Below are positions 19,517 through 28,754 of a DNA stretch of 64,000 nt, in pieces. This DNA comes from G963422445 sp963422445. Lineage in GTDB: Bacteria; Pseudomonadota; Alphaproteobacteria; Thalassobaculales; Thalassobaculaceae. The DNA is taken from the NCBI GenBank assembly GCA_963422445.2, contig OY729512.2:5270001-5334000 (forward strand), given 5' to 3'. Position 1 is the first letter of the stretch, and each line of letters starts with the position of its first letter. The notes under the pieces were generated by a model that ran no database searches, was not told the origin of the DNA, and saw nothing but the letters and a program-made list of their open reading frames with translations. The translations under genes were made by a program, and so were the position numbers.

Positions 19517-19694
19517 TACATATATTTTGTGGCACTACATTGACCTCATCGAAGACACATCAATCAGTTACGTGTGAAAATTGGCGAAATTGAGCCGATT
19601 CCCGCTCAATCGCGGCTCCTGATGGTAAAGATGGGTTAGGTGGTCTCGCATGGTGTATCTTCGTGGATGAACACTCACACCATGGGGGCAGATC

Positions 19695-19790
19695 ATGCCT
19701 TGGAACGAAACCACCCGGAAGCAGTATAGCCGTAAGACGGAGCGTTACGAAAGCGATCTGACCGATGCCGGGTGGACCTTTCTACTGGAT
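19695..19790 (+). pseudogene. N-terminal fragment of an IS5-family transposase
   Basis: The ATG at 19695, behind GGGGGCAG, opens MPWNETTRKQYSRKTERY followed by SDLTDAGW. This is the standard N-terminus of IS5/IS1031-group transposases (DLTDAEW). After about 32 codons it is cut by the IS630 derivative beginning at about 19788. The remainder is not found next to it. Confidence 0.7.
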
Positions 19791-20372
19791 TGATCGTTAT
19801 AGGTGTATCCGTTATTATGTTCTTCTGATTTGTCGATCACGGAGGTCTGCAAGATGCGCCCTGGTGTTTCATTCACGCTCACTTTAGGCGACCGGCATCA
19901 GGCCATGCGCCTGCCAGACCGCCCGGACCCTCGAAGCGGCACCCCCACAGCCTTCGCCATCGCCCGCAGCGTCCAGTGGGTCGCCGCGTGAGGCGGCGGG
20001 GTGTGGGTCAACCCGACGGTCTTCGCCACCAGCTCAGGAGCCGGAGGCGTCTTGCCCGGCGGACGCGTCTTGTCCCGCAGAAGTCCGTCCACACCTTCGT
20101 CCATAGAAGCGGTCCTGCCAGCGCCAGACACTGTTCTTCGCCTTGCCGGTCTCTCTCATGATGGCCATCGTGCCGAGCCCGTCGTCGCTCAGAAGAACGA
20201 TGCGCGCTCGCCAGACGTGCTTCTGCGGGCTCTTCGGGTCCGGGACAACCGTTTCAAGGCGACGCCGGTCGTCCGAAGTGAGCGTGAATGAAACACCAGG
20301 GCGCATCTTGCAGACCTCCATGATCGACAAATCAGAAGAACACAATAACGGATATATCTGTAACGATTAATC
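19788..20372 (-). mobile_element. Snap-back derivative of an IS630 element with two left ends
   Basis: The first about 110 nt (19788-19898), including the start of the transposase (ATG at 19854, MRPGVSFTLTLGDR), are repeated inverted at 20262-20372 (ATG at 20306, minus strand). Both arms match the left end of the IS630 element at 40319. Between them is the minus-strand middle of the same transposase (KSPQKHVWRARIVLLSDDG, NSVWRWQDRFYG), with no right end. The junction near 19893-19898 lies at GGCATC, a sequence present in both parental positions, which suggests template switching. Confidence 0.75.
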
Positions 20373-20502
20373 TACTGGTTCGCCATGCCAGAATACCCTG
20401 TTTGACGTGATGATTGCCGTCGTAGCGCTGAATACAATGCCGCAGAGTGTGCAGAGCGAGGTGGTCCATGGTCTGCGCGAAAACCAGCTTGCCACTGTAC
20501 AT
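20373..20502 (-). pseudogene. N-terminal fragment of an IS4-family (DUF4372) transposase
   Basis: The ATG at 20502 follows GGAAGGAGG. The 43 codons MYSGKLVFAQTMDHLALHTL and following HCIQRYDGNHHVK match the N-terminal DUF4372 domain of a group of IS4-family transposases (xSGKxVFAQLMDxLP). The frame is cut at the border of the IS630 derivative. No DDE domain remains. Confidence 0.7.
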
Positions 20503-20757
20503 GAGACCTCCTTCCAGATTGACTTCCGCAGGGCGATCTTTGGTGACCGATGTCGGCTGTTCAAGTCGGTGACAGGCGTGAAATGGCAAATAAGCCATGA
20601 ATGACAACGAGTTATGGATGGTCAAGCTTGATTATTCCGAACAGTGATACTTGGTATAATCACCGAGACCACGAAGAGAGTAGGGATGTTAGTGAGTATA
20701 GTTCGGGATCGATGAACTATGGCCGACGATGTCCCTAAGCCTTACGCAATCTGTTAG

Positions 20758-21938
20758 GGAATGTCTGAACAAGTCGGTTTTTCGTGTATACGGGTGTCGT
20801 GGCCCGTGGATGAAACGCCAGAGCCCATCGGGGACGTGTTGTCGTGCCAGGAAATGGGGATTTTGATGCCCGAGCCGACCGTCCCCGCCGCCTTGCGGCG
20901 GTTGCGGACGGACTCCCCCCACGTCAGGCGGTGGCGCCGCGCCCCGCGATGAGCAGATTGGTGAACCCGAGCAGCACGGCGATGCGTTGCGTGTTCTTCG
21001 CCAGCCCCCGATAGCGCACCTTCGCGTAACCGAAGTGGCGCTTCACATACAGGAACGGATGTTCCACCTTGGCCCGAACCGACGCCTTGCGCCTCTCCGA
21101 CGCCGCCTCCGGGCCCGCCTTGTCCAGCCCCCGGCGCTTGCCGGGCTTCATCGCCACCTCCCAGTCCACGTCCGTGTCCCGGTTCTCCGCGCGCTTGTCC
21201 ACCCCCTGATAGCCCGCGTCACCCCACACCTGCTCCTCGCCCCCGTGCAACAGCGCGTGCGCCGTCGCCACATCCGAGACGTTCGCTGGCGTCGTCTCCA
21301 CGCTGTGCGTCAAGCCCGACTGCGCGTCCACCCCGATGTGCGCCTTCATCCCAAAATGCCACTGATTGCCCTTCTTCGTCTGATGCATCTCCGGGTCCCG
21401 CTCGCCCTTGCGGTTCTTCGTCGACGACGGCGCGGCAATGAGACTCGCGTCCACGATCATCCCCTTGCTCAAGCGGTGTCCGAGAGAGGCCAGATGTGCG
21501 TTGATCTCCTCGAACAGCGTCTCGCCCAGACCGTGCGTCTCCAGCAAGTGGCGGAAATGCAGAACCGTCGTCTCGTCAGGCAGCGCACCCGAGAGGCGCA
21601 ACCCCACAAACCGCCGTACCGACTTCACCTCGTAGAGCAGGTCCTCCATCCCAGGGTCGCTCAGAGTGTAGAACAGCTGCAACCCAGTGCACCCGCAGCA
21701 TCACGCTCAGCGGATAAGGCCGCCGACCGCGACCGGCCTTCGGGTAGAACGGCTCGAGGTGCGCCTCTAGCTGTGATCTTTCAATAGGTTGTCCATCGTC
21801 TCGAGAAAGACCTCGCGCCGCGTCCGACGCGTCTTCAGGTCGTGCTCCAGCTCCGCAAACGTCGCTTGCTCCAGGGCTCGCACTCCACTCCGTCCCCAAG
21901 AAACCAATTGTGACAGAGCCGACTTGTTCAGACAATCC
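20758..21938 (-). mobile_element. IS5-type element, copy c
   Basis: 1181 bp flanked by perfect TTAG duplications (20754-20757 and 21939-21942), with tips GGAATGTCTGAACAAGTCGG and GGATTGTCTGAACAAGTCGG. More diverged from a and b than these are from each other. Palindromic repeat 2 begins about 30 bp beyond its right border. Confidence 0.95.
20924..21883 (-). pseudogene. IS5-type transposase, broken (copy c)
   Basis: The start GTG at 21883 (RALEQATFAELEHDL) leads to a local sequence change near 21765-21790 (TMDNLLKDHS followed by a stop), where copy d has TMDGLVPWERLEAR. The frameshift base seen in copies a and b is also present before MQLFYTLSDPG. The DDE part, 20924-21682, is open. At least two lesions. 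Confidence 0.8.
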
Positions 21939-21970
21939 TTAGACCGTTTCAACGCTTCCATAATCTCCGA

Positions 21971-22092
21971 AACCGCTTATGCACTTGGCTCCGGCTTAAT
22001 CAACATGTTGATCGAAAACCGTCCAAATGGACCGGTAGGAGTCAACTTCTCGCGGCAAACTCTCGCAACCGGAGCTACGTGCATAAGCGGTT
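21971..22092. repeat. Palindromic repeat element 2
   Basis: The left arm (21971-21994, AACCGCTTATGCACTTGG plus CTCCGG) and right arm (22069-22092) match in 22 of 24 positions as inverted copies and share the core with repeat 1 (10341-10465). The 74-nt centre is unrelated to that of repeat 1 but also folds locally (CAACATGTTG palindrome). It lies just outside IS5 copy c, upstream of the metallo-beta-lactamase gene. Confidence 0.85.
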
Positions 22093-22536
22093 CTCCGAAT
22101 TTTTAGCTGTGACCAAGCCCCTGCCGTAGTCGTTAATGTTAAACTGCACGGGGTTGGGGCCGCGCAGAATGTCTTTCCTGAAACCGGTAACGGACTCTTT
22201 GATCGAAGTTCGTGCGAGGTCGACATAGTGTGCAATGACTTGCGTCCGAACATTGCTGAGCGATTTTTCGACTATCAGCAGGGATTTCCCAGCGCTGGCA
22301 CCCTTGATGGGAAATTGTGTCGGAGGTTATGAGCTTGCGTGTTCTTCAGGTCGGCCCGCTGTGAGGCGATACCTCAGGGGCTGACCAGATCTGGCCATTT
22401 GCGGTTTCTGATGTGCCTCGCGACTCCGAAAGGTAACCATGTTAGGAGGTGTCATGCAGGAGGAACTGGTGCGCTGCGTGCAATTCGGCGAGCATACGTA
22501 CAGAGTAGGTTGCCGCTTCGAACAAGGGGAGTATCC
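22093..22536. other. Leader region of catabolic cluster 1, no gene seen
   Basis: No frame here resembles a protein. It probably carries the promoter of the cluster starting at 22537. I could not identify a regulator binding site. Confidence 0.5.
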
Positions 22537-23415
22537 ATGGCACCACGCATGATCGGTGATGTCAAAATTGACAGGGTTACGGAGAATGCGGGCCCGTCCT
22601 TCCTGCCGGACAAGCTCTTCCCGGACTGGACGCCCGAAGCCCTCGAGAAGCACCGGCACTGGCTTGTCCCTGGCGCTTTTGACGAGCGCAGCGGACGCCT
22701 GATCATGAGTCTGCACAGCTGGGTTGTTCATACTGGCCGCCACACAATCCTGATCGATACTTGCGTCGGCAACCACAAGACCCGCTCGCGCAGGATGTGG
22801 CATGACCTGAATACACCGTTTCTGGATCGCCTCGCCGACGCAGGTGTACAGCCCGAAGCCGTTGACTATGTCCTCTGCACCCATCTCCATACCGATCATG
22901 TCGGCTGGAATACGCGGCTGGCCGACGGGCGTTGGAGGCCCACCTTTCCCAACGCCCGTTATCTGATCGGCCGGACAGATTACGACGACCGGTTGCGGCA
23001 GATGGATGATCCGGCCGGCGTCAGGCCGCTCGACGGCGCATTCGAGGACAGCGTGTTACCGATTGTGGAAGCCGGTCAGGCCCTGATGATCGAGGATGGA
23101 TACCGGATCGACAACACCATGGTCATCGAGGCGGCACCCGGCCACACACCCGGGCATGTGACCATGACCCTGATATCCCACGGGGCGGAAGCCCTTTTCA
23201 CTGGCGATATCATGCATCACCCATTGCAGGTGTATGAACCGTACTGGAATTCGGCGTTCTGCGAATTGCCGTCGCGTGCCGCGACGACGCGCCGGGAGGT
23301 TCTCGAACGATTGGCAGATCGGCCGGTGATGATGATGCCGGCACATTTCCCGGATCCTTGCAGCGGTCATGTTCACAGCGCGGGAGACGGTTTCCGGTTC
23401 AGTTTCGCGACATGA
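22537..23415 (+). CDS. Metallo-beta-lactamase-fold hydrolase (lactonase-like)
   Basis: A 292-aa MBL-fold enzyme. The zinc motif is CTHLHTDHVGW (HxHxDH). The downstream His is in AAPGHTPGHVTM, the bridging Asp in LFTGDIMHHP, and the last His in MMMPAHFPDPC. The N-terminal strand (KIDRVTE) and the spacing resemble quorum-quenching lactonases and related ester or lactone hydrolases; the exact substrate is open. I chose the ATG at 22537 with AGGGGAG 7 nt upstream; the ORF extends 66 codons further upstream without family similarity. Its TGA overlaps the ATG of the MFS gene (ATGA), so the two are translationally coupled and head the cluster. Confidence 0.9.
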   Translation: MAPRMIGDVKIDRVTENAGPSFLPDKLFPDWTPEALEKHRHWLVPGAFDERSGRLIMSLHSWVVHTGRHTILIDTCVGNHKTRSRRMWHDLNTPFLDRLADAGVQPEAVDYVLCTHLHTDHVGWNTRLADGRWRPTFPNARYLIGRTDYDDRLRQMDDPAGVRPLDGAFEDSVLPIVEAGQALMIEDGYRIDNTMVIEAAPGHTPGHVTMTLISHGAEALFTGDIMHHPLQVYEPYWNSAFCELPSRAATTRREVLERLADRPVMMMPAHFPDPCSGHVHSAGDGFRFSFAT

Positions 23416-24632
23416 ATGCGCAGCCACAGACCCGTGAGGGTGGTTACGCCTGGGTTGTCTGCGTTGCGAGCCTGTTGCTGGTATTCTTCGGGCAGGGCGC
23501 GCTGTTTGTCCTCAATGTCGAACTGAAACCGATCTCCGAGAGCATGGGGTGGCCACGCGAACTGCCGTCGCTCGGCTACGCGGTGGCGTTTTTCGGCGCC
23601 GGCATCGGGGCGCTGTTTTTCGGTCCGCTTTCCGAACGCATCGGAATGGGCAATGTCGCGCTGTTCGGTGCCGTGGCAATCGGCAGCGGCGTATTCCTCA
23701 CCGGGTATGTCGAAACGCCGGGGCAATTGCTTCTGGCTTTTGGCGTTCTCGTTGGCTTGCTTGGCAATGCCTGCATGTTTGCGCCGCTGGTTGCAAACGT
23801 CATGCGCTGGTTCAACCGGAAGCGTGGCCTCGCACTCGGTATTGCGACGGCAGGGCAGAGTGTTGGCGGCGTCGTCTGGCCTCAGGTCATCACCTGGCTC
23901 GATGGGCTGGTGGGCTGGCGCGACACCTTCCATATTTATGGTCTGCTGTGTTTCGTGTTCATGATTCCCGTGACCTTCCTGCTGCGTCCGCGTCCGCCCA
24001 TGCTATCCGGCGCCAAGACCAGGGCGGATGTCGATGGCCTTCCCTTCGGAATGAGGCCGGGGCTCGCAACCGCAATCCTGTCTCTCGCGATCCTGTGTTG
24101 TTGCGTGCCGATGTCGATACCGCTGGTGCATCTGAAGGCGCACGGGACCGATCTCGGCTTCACCCCGCAGCGGGCTGCGACATTGTTGTCGCTGGCCTTG
24201 TTTGCGAGCCTCGTGTCACGGATTCTCGGAGGAATGCTTGCCGACCGGATTGGCGGTCTCGCGGCCCTGCTGACCGGGTCCGTGATTCAGTGCCTCATGC
24301 TGTTCGCGATTTCGCAACTACGCGATTTCACGGATCTTACCATCGTCTGCATCCTCTACGGCATTGGTTACGGCGGCATTATTGCGATGTACGCCTATAT
24401 CGTGAGGGAACATTTTCCAATGGCCCGGGCGACCGGGCGCGTCGCTTGGATCTATCTGTTCGGAACCCTCGGCATGGCTGCCGGCGGCTGGCTCGGAGGT
24501 TGGATTTTCGACAGGATGGGCAGCTACGAAACCGCGTTCATTACCGCGGGATCCGTCAATCTGGTAAACTTGGTTATCGTTGTCGGACTGATCGTTCTCG
24601 CCCGCCGGCACAGCCGGTTGCCCCTGGTCTGA
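23412..24632 (+). CDS. MFS transporter, monocarboxylate/oxalate-formate type
   Basis: A 406-aa 12-helix major-facilitator protein. The start GGYAWVVCVASLLLVFFGQG is typical of the MCT (SLC16-like) family, whose first helix carries a conserved [D/E]G[G/S][W/F/Y][G/A]W; here EGGYAW matches. Motif A between helices 2-3 is GPLSERIGMG, and the Arg-rich loop MRWFNRKRGLALGIA follows helix 4, also typical. It probably imports an organic acid used by the cluster. The start overlaps the stop of the hydrolase gene by 4 bp. The ORF reads out of frame into the next gene; its true stop is at 24632. Confidence 0.9.
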   Translation: MNAQPQTREGGYAWVVCVASLLLVFFGQGALFVLNVELKPISESMGWPRELPSLGYAVAFFGAGIGALFFGPLSERIGMGNVALFGAVAIGSGVFLTGYVETPGQLLLAFGVLVGLLGNACMFAPLVANVMRWFNRKRGLALGIATAGQSVGGVVWPQVITWLDGLVGWRDTFHIYGLLCFVFMIPVTFLLRPRPPMLSGAKTRADVDGLPFGMRPGLATAILSLAILCCCVPMSIPLVHLKAHGTDLGFTPQRAATLLSLALFASLVSRILGGMLADRIGGLAALLTGSVIQCLMLFAISQLRDFTDLTIVCILYGIGYGGIIAMYAYIVREHFPMARATGRVAWIYLFGTLGMAAGGWLGGWIFDRMGSYETAFITAGSVNLVNLVIVVGLIVLARRHSRLPLV

Positions 24633-24808
24633 TCCGTTGTGGCTGCGGCGGATCCCGGGCCGGATCGTTCCAGGCGGCATTGCATCTTCGATTATTGCGC
24701 CGGTACCCGATTTTTGCGTTGCGCCGCAGCCCTGCCGAATACAGCTTCGCAGGGTTACGCGCGTTTTGCCGGCGCCAGGACTTCGTACATGTCAGGGAGA
24801 ATTTATCG

Positions 24809-25834
24809 ATGGACTTTGGAACGTTTCTGCTGCTCCAGTCACCATCGGCGCGAAGTCAGGAAGAGATATTCAGCCGCGGCATCGGGATAGCTCAGGCCGC
24901 GGACGGGCTCGGGTTCGAGAGCGTCTGGTGTGCCGAGCATCATTTTTCGACCTATGGATATTTGTCGCGGCCCCTGATGTTCGCGAGTCATCTCGCAACC
25001 AGAACGGAGCGTATCAGGGTCGGCTCCGCGGTGGTCGTTCTACCGTTGCATCATCCGTTGATCGTCGCTGAAGAAATTGCCACTGCGGACCTGTTGAGTG
25101 GTGGCCGGCTCGATGTCGGGCTTGGCCGCGGTTACCAGACCTACGAGTTCGAGCGACTCGGTTTTTCCCTCGTCGAAAGCCGCGAACGGTTCGACGAGGC
25201 CGTCGATGTCCTGCTACTGGCTTTCGAAGGCAGGCCGTTTCACTACGAAGGCGAACACTACCGATTTGGTGAGACGACAGTATTTCCGGTCCCGGTCCAG
25301 AAACCGCGGCCGCCGATCTGGGTCGTCGGTCAAAGCCGGGAATCGGTCGCCGCGATCGCGCGGCGCGGCTTCAACATGGTGTCCGGTGGCTTCGGTGTGC
25401 CGCTTGAAACATTACGCGAATTCCGACAGGAATTCGACGGCATGATAACCGACCCCGAGGTGAAATCGCGAATTCGGGTCAGTACGCAACGTCCGGTGTA
25501 TGTGACGTACGACGAGTCAGACCTGCCAGCCGTCGTCGAACAGGCCCGCTGGAACATGCGGGTTACGCTCAGCCTGCGCCAGGGTCTCGAACGCGTCGAA
25601 AAAGGTCGGGCGATGGCGATTCCTTTCGACGAGGAGCCGAGCGAGCAGGCATTGCTCGACCGGTATTTTGTCATGGGCCGGCCGGAGACCTGTATCGCCC
25701 GTCTGAAAGAGCTTCAGGCGGCCATGGGAATCGATCATTTCAACGCGAATTTCTGGTTTGGCGACCTTGAACAGGATCAGGTGCTGCGCTCAATGGAACT
25801 GTTCGCGGCAGAGGTCATGCCGGCCTTCCGGTAA
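24809..25834 (+). CDS. LLM-class flavin-dependent oxidoreductase
   Basis: A 341-aa luciferase-like monooxygenase fold (F420/FMN TIM barrel). Signature parts: GFESVWCAEHHFS near residue 40, LATRTERIRVGSAVVVLPLHHPL, GRLDVGLGRGYQTYEFERLG, and the C-terminal MGRPETCIARLKEL. It is closest in style to bacterial-luciferase-like alkanal monooxygenase relatives. It would need FMNH2 or F420 supplied by another enzyme; none is nearby. The ATG at 24809 sits behind CAGGGAGA. The same frame is open far upstream through the MFS gene, but that is a shadow. It sits 40 bp before the dehydrogenase gene. Confidence 0.9.
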   Translation: MDFGTFLLLQSPSARSQEEIFSRGIGIAQAADGLGFESVWCAEHHFSTYGYLSRPLMFASHLATRTERIRVGSAVVVLPLHHPLIVAEEIATADLLSGGRLDVGLGRGYQTYEFERLGFSLVESRERFDEAVDVLLLAFEGRPFHYEGEHYRFGETTVFPVPVQKPRPPIWVVGQSRESVAAIARRGFNMVSGGFGVPLETLREFRQEFDGMITDPEVKSRIRVSTQRPVYVTYDESDLPAVVEQARWNMRVTLSLRQGLERVEKGRAMAIPFDEEPSEQALLDRYFVMGRPETCIARLKELQAAMGIDHFNANFWFGDLEQDQVLRSMELFAAEVMPAFR

Positions 25835-25873
25835 CACGTTGCCCCGTCCGCCACACGAGAAGAGAGGATCGCC

Positions 25874-26818
25874 ATGAAAATCGGTTTCATTGGACTTGGC
25901 ACGATGGGGCAACACTTCGCCACCAATCTGCAAAAGGCCGGATACGACCTCGTTGTTCATGACCTGAGCCGGCAGATCGCCGTGACGCATCTTGATGCCG
26001 GTGCAGTCTGGGCCGACAGTCCGCGGGCCCTGGCCGAGACAAGCGATGTGATCATGACATCGTTGCCGGGACCGCCCGAGGTCGAGGCGGTGGCTCTCGA
26101 TGGTGAGACCGGGCTCATCACGGGCGCGAAGAAAGATGCGGTCTTCTTCGATCTTTCAACGAACTCACCGACCCTGATCCGCCGGATCCACGATGAATTC
26201 GCGAGGAAGGGCGCGCATGTCCTTGATGCGCCGGTCAGCGGCGGACCCAAAGGGGCCGCTTCAGGCAAACTGGCAGTATGGGTTGGCGGGGACGAATCGA
26301 TATTCACGGCAAATCGTGCCTGCCTCGATGCCATGGGTGACCAGGTCAGGTATATCGGGCCGATCGGTGCTGGAGCAATTGCCAAACTGGTCCATAACAG
26401 TGCCGGTTACGCGATACAGGTTGCGATTGCCGAGGTGTTCAGCGCCGGGGTCAAGGCTGGTGTCGAGCCGCTGGCTCTCTGGGGCGCCATTCGCCAGGGC
26501 GCCAGAGGTCGGGTGCGGACATTTGACAGTCTCGCCGACCATTTTCTGATCAATCATTACGATCCGCCGGATTTTGCGTTGCGGCTAGCCCATAAGGACA
26601 TCTCGCTGGCCTGCGAACTTGGGCGCGATGTCGAGGTGCCGATGCGCCTCGTCAACATGGCGCAACAGGAGATGCGCGAAGCCCTCAATCGCGGCTGGGA
26701 TCAACGCGACAGCCGATCCTATCTGTTGCTTCAACTGGAACGGGCCGGTCTCGATATCGAAGAAAGCCGGGAGAATGTGGCCGCGATCCTGGCTGCGGAT
26801 CCGGCGAACAAGGGATAG
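25874..26818 (+). CDS. 3-hydroxyisobutyrate dehydrogenase-like (beta-hydroxyacid) dehydrogenase
   Basis: A 314-aa member of the beta-hydroxyacid dehydrogenase family. It has GFIGLGTMGQHFATNL (dinucleotide fold), DAPVSGGPKGA (substrate loop, near residue 118), and the catalytic Lys in GAGAIAKLVHNS (near residue 172). The Asp at the end of beta-2 (VVHDLSRQ) in place of Asn-Arg suggests NAD rather than NADP. It oxidises a short 3-hydroxy acid or reduces the semialdehyde; the actual acid is unknown. Good site GAAGAGAGGA before the ATG. Cotranscribed with the LLM gene 40 bp upstream. Confidence 0.9.
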   Translation: MKIGFIGLGTMGQHFATNLQKAGYDLVVHDLSRQIAVTHLDAGAVWADSPRALAETSDVIMTSLPGPPEVEAVALDGETGLITGAKKDAVFFDLSTNSPTLIRRIHDEFARKGAHVLDAPVSGGPKGAASGKLAVWVGGDESIFTANRACLDAMGDQVRYIGPIGAGAIAKLVHNSAGYAIQVAIAEVFSAGVKAGVEPLALWGAIRQGARGRVRTFDSLADHFLINHYDPPDFALRLAHKDISLACELGRDVEVPMRLVNMAQQEMREALNRGWDQRDSRSYLLLQLERAGLDIEESRENVAAILAADPANKG

Positions 26819-26852
26819 CAGCCATCCGTGGGACCGGGGAGCGCCGTCGGAT

Positions 26853-27278
26853 TTATCCGGCCGCCGCGAGAGCGGCCCTGATCTTGTCGGCATTCGCCTT
26901 CAGGATCTCGGATTCTTCCATGCCGCCCGGGCGGCGAAGGGGATGGCCGGCGCGGCGCGGCAGAACGTGGAAATGCAGGTGGAAAACCTCCTGGCCGCCG
27001 GCCGTCTCGTTGAATTGCTGAACTGTAACGCCATCGGCCGCGAAGGCCTTGAGCAAGGCATGACTGACTTTTTGGAGACTTGCTATGCATGCGGCAAGCT
27101 GTGCCGGGGACGCGTCGAGTATGTTGCGTGCCGGCGTCTTCGGAATCACCAGAACATGCCCGTCGGTGCGCGGCATGATATCCATGAAAACGAGCGTTTC
27201 ATCATTTTCATAGACACGTTCGCAAGGCAGTTCGCCGCGCAGGATCTTTGCGAATACATTGTCGTTGTCGTAGCTCAT
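26853..27278 (-). CDS. HIT-family protein (histidine triad nucleotide hydrolase)
   Basis: A 141-aa protein with the histidine triad HLHFHVLPR (HxHxH) near residue 100 and the N-terminal FAKILRGELPCERVYEND of bacterial HINT-type proteins. It hydrolyses nucleotide-linked phosphoramidates or adenylates. It is the only minus-strand gene inside cluster 1, convergent with the dehydrogenase gene (34 bp gap), and looks like an ordinary housekeeping gene. GAGGAACC precedes the ATG at 27278. Confidence 0.92.
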   Translation of the reverse strand: MSYDNDNVFAKILRGELPCERVYENDETLVFMDIMPRTDGHVLVIPKTPARNILDASPAQLAACIASLQKVSHALLKAFAADGVTVQQFNETAGGQEVFHLHFHVLPRRAGHPLRRPGGMEESEILKANADKIRAALAAAG

Positions 27279-27791
27279 GACTCTGGTTCCTCGCTGGAGC
27301 GGGTCGCGATGACGGGTCGGCGTGCTGCCGTGCCACCGGCGTCTGACTGTCTGCTTTGCCGGGCACCGATCATGCGGTTGCAGGATCAGAGGTCAATGCT
27401 CTCGATATCATTTTGAAACGGCAGTCTTGCATCAGCGTCATTGCAACCGGTGTGTTGCTACGGCGCCGGGGCCGGCGAATCGGACCCGGTCGTGTTTGAC
27501 CTGCTGTTTTCCCAGTCCAGCCGCCGGATCCGGCCGGAGTGGCGGACACCTTGCCGGGTTCGCGATCGTGTCAGGTGTTGCCGGCACCATGAAACCATGG
27601 TGCGCGAAGGCGAACTGCGCCGGCGTTGCGGATGACGGCGTCTGGATTGCCGTCATTGGCACGCTGCCTGTTATCGTGCCGCTGCAACCGGCCGTGGCGG
27701 CAACGTTGGCAAGATGCTGTAGATGATAGGCGCGACAGCCGTGCCGGTCGATGTTACGCTTGGCGCGCCGAAGGTGCTGTGGAGAAAAATC
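27279..27791. other. Intergenic, no gene seen
   Basis: Between the divergent HIT and HMG-CoA-lyase-like genes. Frames present here have no family features. It should hold two promoters. Confidence 0.55.
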
Positions 27792-28754
27792 ATGTCTGAC
27801 TTGCCGACATCTGTTGACATCCATGAAGAAGGCCCGCGCGAGGGTTTTCAGATCGAGCCCGGTCCGATCTCGACCGAGGACAAGATCACGCTGATCGAAG
27901 CACTGTCGAAAACCGGTTTGCGCCACATCCAGGCCTGCTCGTTTGTCAACCCGCGGCTGGTGCCGGGCTGGGCCGATGCCGAGGCCGTGGTTGAAGGATT
28001 CACTCCGACTGACGGCGTTGCGTACACGGGACTCTATTTCAACAGCAACGGGCTTGACCGGGCCCGGGCCTTCGAGGGTAAGTTGACCTTGTCGGGCTCG
28101 ATTTCATTGACGGCATCCGAGGGCTTCACGAAAAAGAATCTCAATCGTACACATGCCGAAAACCTCGCCGGCATGAAGCGTCACGCCGAGGCCCACTTGG
28201 CGCATGGCATACCGGTGAACCGGATCGGCATCATGGCCGCGTTCGGCTGCAACTACCAGGGCGATATCGCGCCCGCGAAGGTTGTAGAGACCCTTGAGGA
28301 TGGTATGCGGATTGCTGCGGAGACCGGTTCCGGGATCACCCTGTTTTCACTTGCCGATACCATGGGCTGGGCTTCGCCGCATCGTATCGAGGCGGTCGTT
28401 GGCGTGGTTCGGGACCGTTGGCCCGACATGACAATCGCCCTGCATCTGCACGACACCCGTGGTCTCGCTGTTGCCAATGCCCATGCCGGGTTGAAGATGG
28501 GTATCAGGTGGTTCGATTCCACAGTCGGGGGCCTCGGCGGTTGCCCGTTTGCCGGACAGCCGAAGGCGGCCGGCAACATCAGTACCGAGGAACTCGTCCT
28601 GCTGTGCGAAGAAATGGGAATCGCCACCGGCGTCGATCTCGACCACCTGATCGAGGTCGGGCGGGTCGCCGAGGACATTGTCGGCCACCAGTTGCCCAGT
28701 GAACTGTTGCATGCTGGTAGTCTGGATGCGTTCCGGCGTTCGGCTCTGCACTGA
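27792..28754 (+). CDS. Hydroxymethylglutaryl-CoA lyase-like protein
   Basis: A 320-aa HMGL-like TIM-barrel C-C lyase. VDIHEEGPREGFQIE near the start corresponds to the V.E.gpRdG.Q motif (metal Asp replaced by Glu in 'PREG', as in many relatives). HLHDTRGLAVAN holds the metal-binding HxH region, and GLGGCPFAG carries the catalytic Cys of the G-C-P-[FY]-A signature. Family members split HMG-CoA, citramalyl-CoA or similar 3-hydroxyacyl-CoAs into acetyl-CoA and a second product. The start at 27792 follows TGGAGA. The stop overlaps the CoA-transferase start (TGATG), so both are made together. This pairing suggests that the transferase provides the CoA ester that the lyase cleaves. Confidence 0.9.
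   Translation: MSDLPTSVDIHEEGPREGFQIEPGPISTEDKITLIEALSKTGLRHIQACSFVNPRLVPGWADAEAVVEGFTPTDGVAYTGLYFNSNGLDRARAFEGKLTLSGSISLTASEGFTKKNLNRTHAENLAGMKRHAEAHLAHGIPVNRIGIMAAFGCNYQGDIAPAKVVETLEDGMRIAAETGSGITLFSLADTMGWASPHRIEAVVGVVRDRWPDMTIALHLHDTRGLAVANAHAGLKMGIRWFDSTVGGLGGCPFAGQPKAAGNISTEELVLLCEEMGIATGVDLDHLIEVGRVAEDIVGHQLPSELLHAGSLDAFRRSALH

Larger units (their letters stand above)
16209..19638 (-). mobile_element. Degenerate IS1634-type element hosting copy 3 of the 1.5-kb IS
   Basis: Inverted tips TAGCCCATCTTTACCA (16209) and, read inward from 19638, TAACCCATCTTTACCA bracket a decayed IS1634-type transposase. Without the inserted 1.5-kb copy and its duplication the element would be about 1.93 kb, normal for the family. 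Target duplication is not clear. A subterminal TGTGGCACTACA occurs near both ends in the same orientation. Confidence 0.7.

Noticed and set aside
23549..24808. Upstream in-frame extension of the first LLM gene through the MFS gene
   Set aside because: The MFS frame has clear membrane helices and motifs; the extension is fortuitous. The ATG at 24809 has a proper site and N-terminus.
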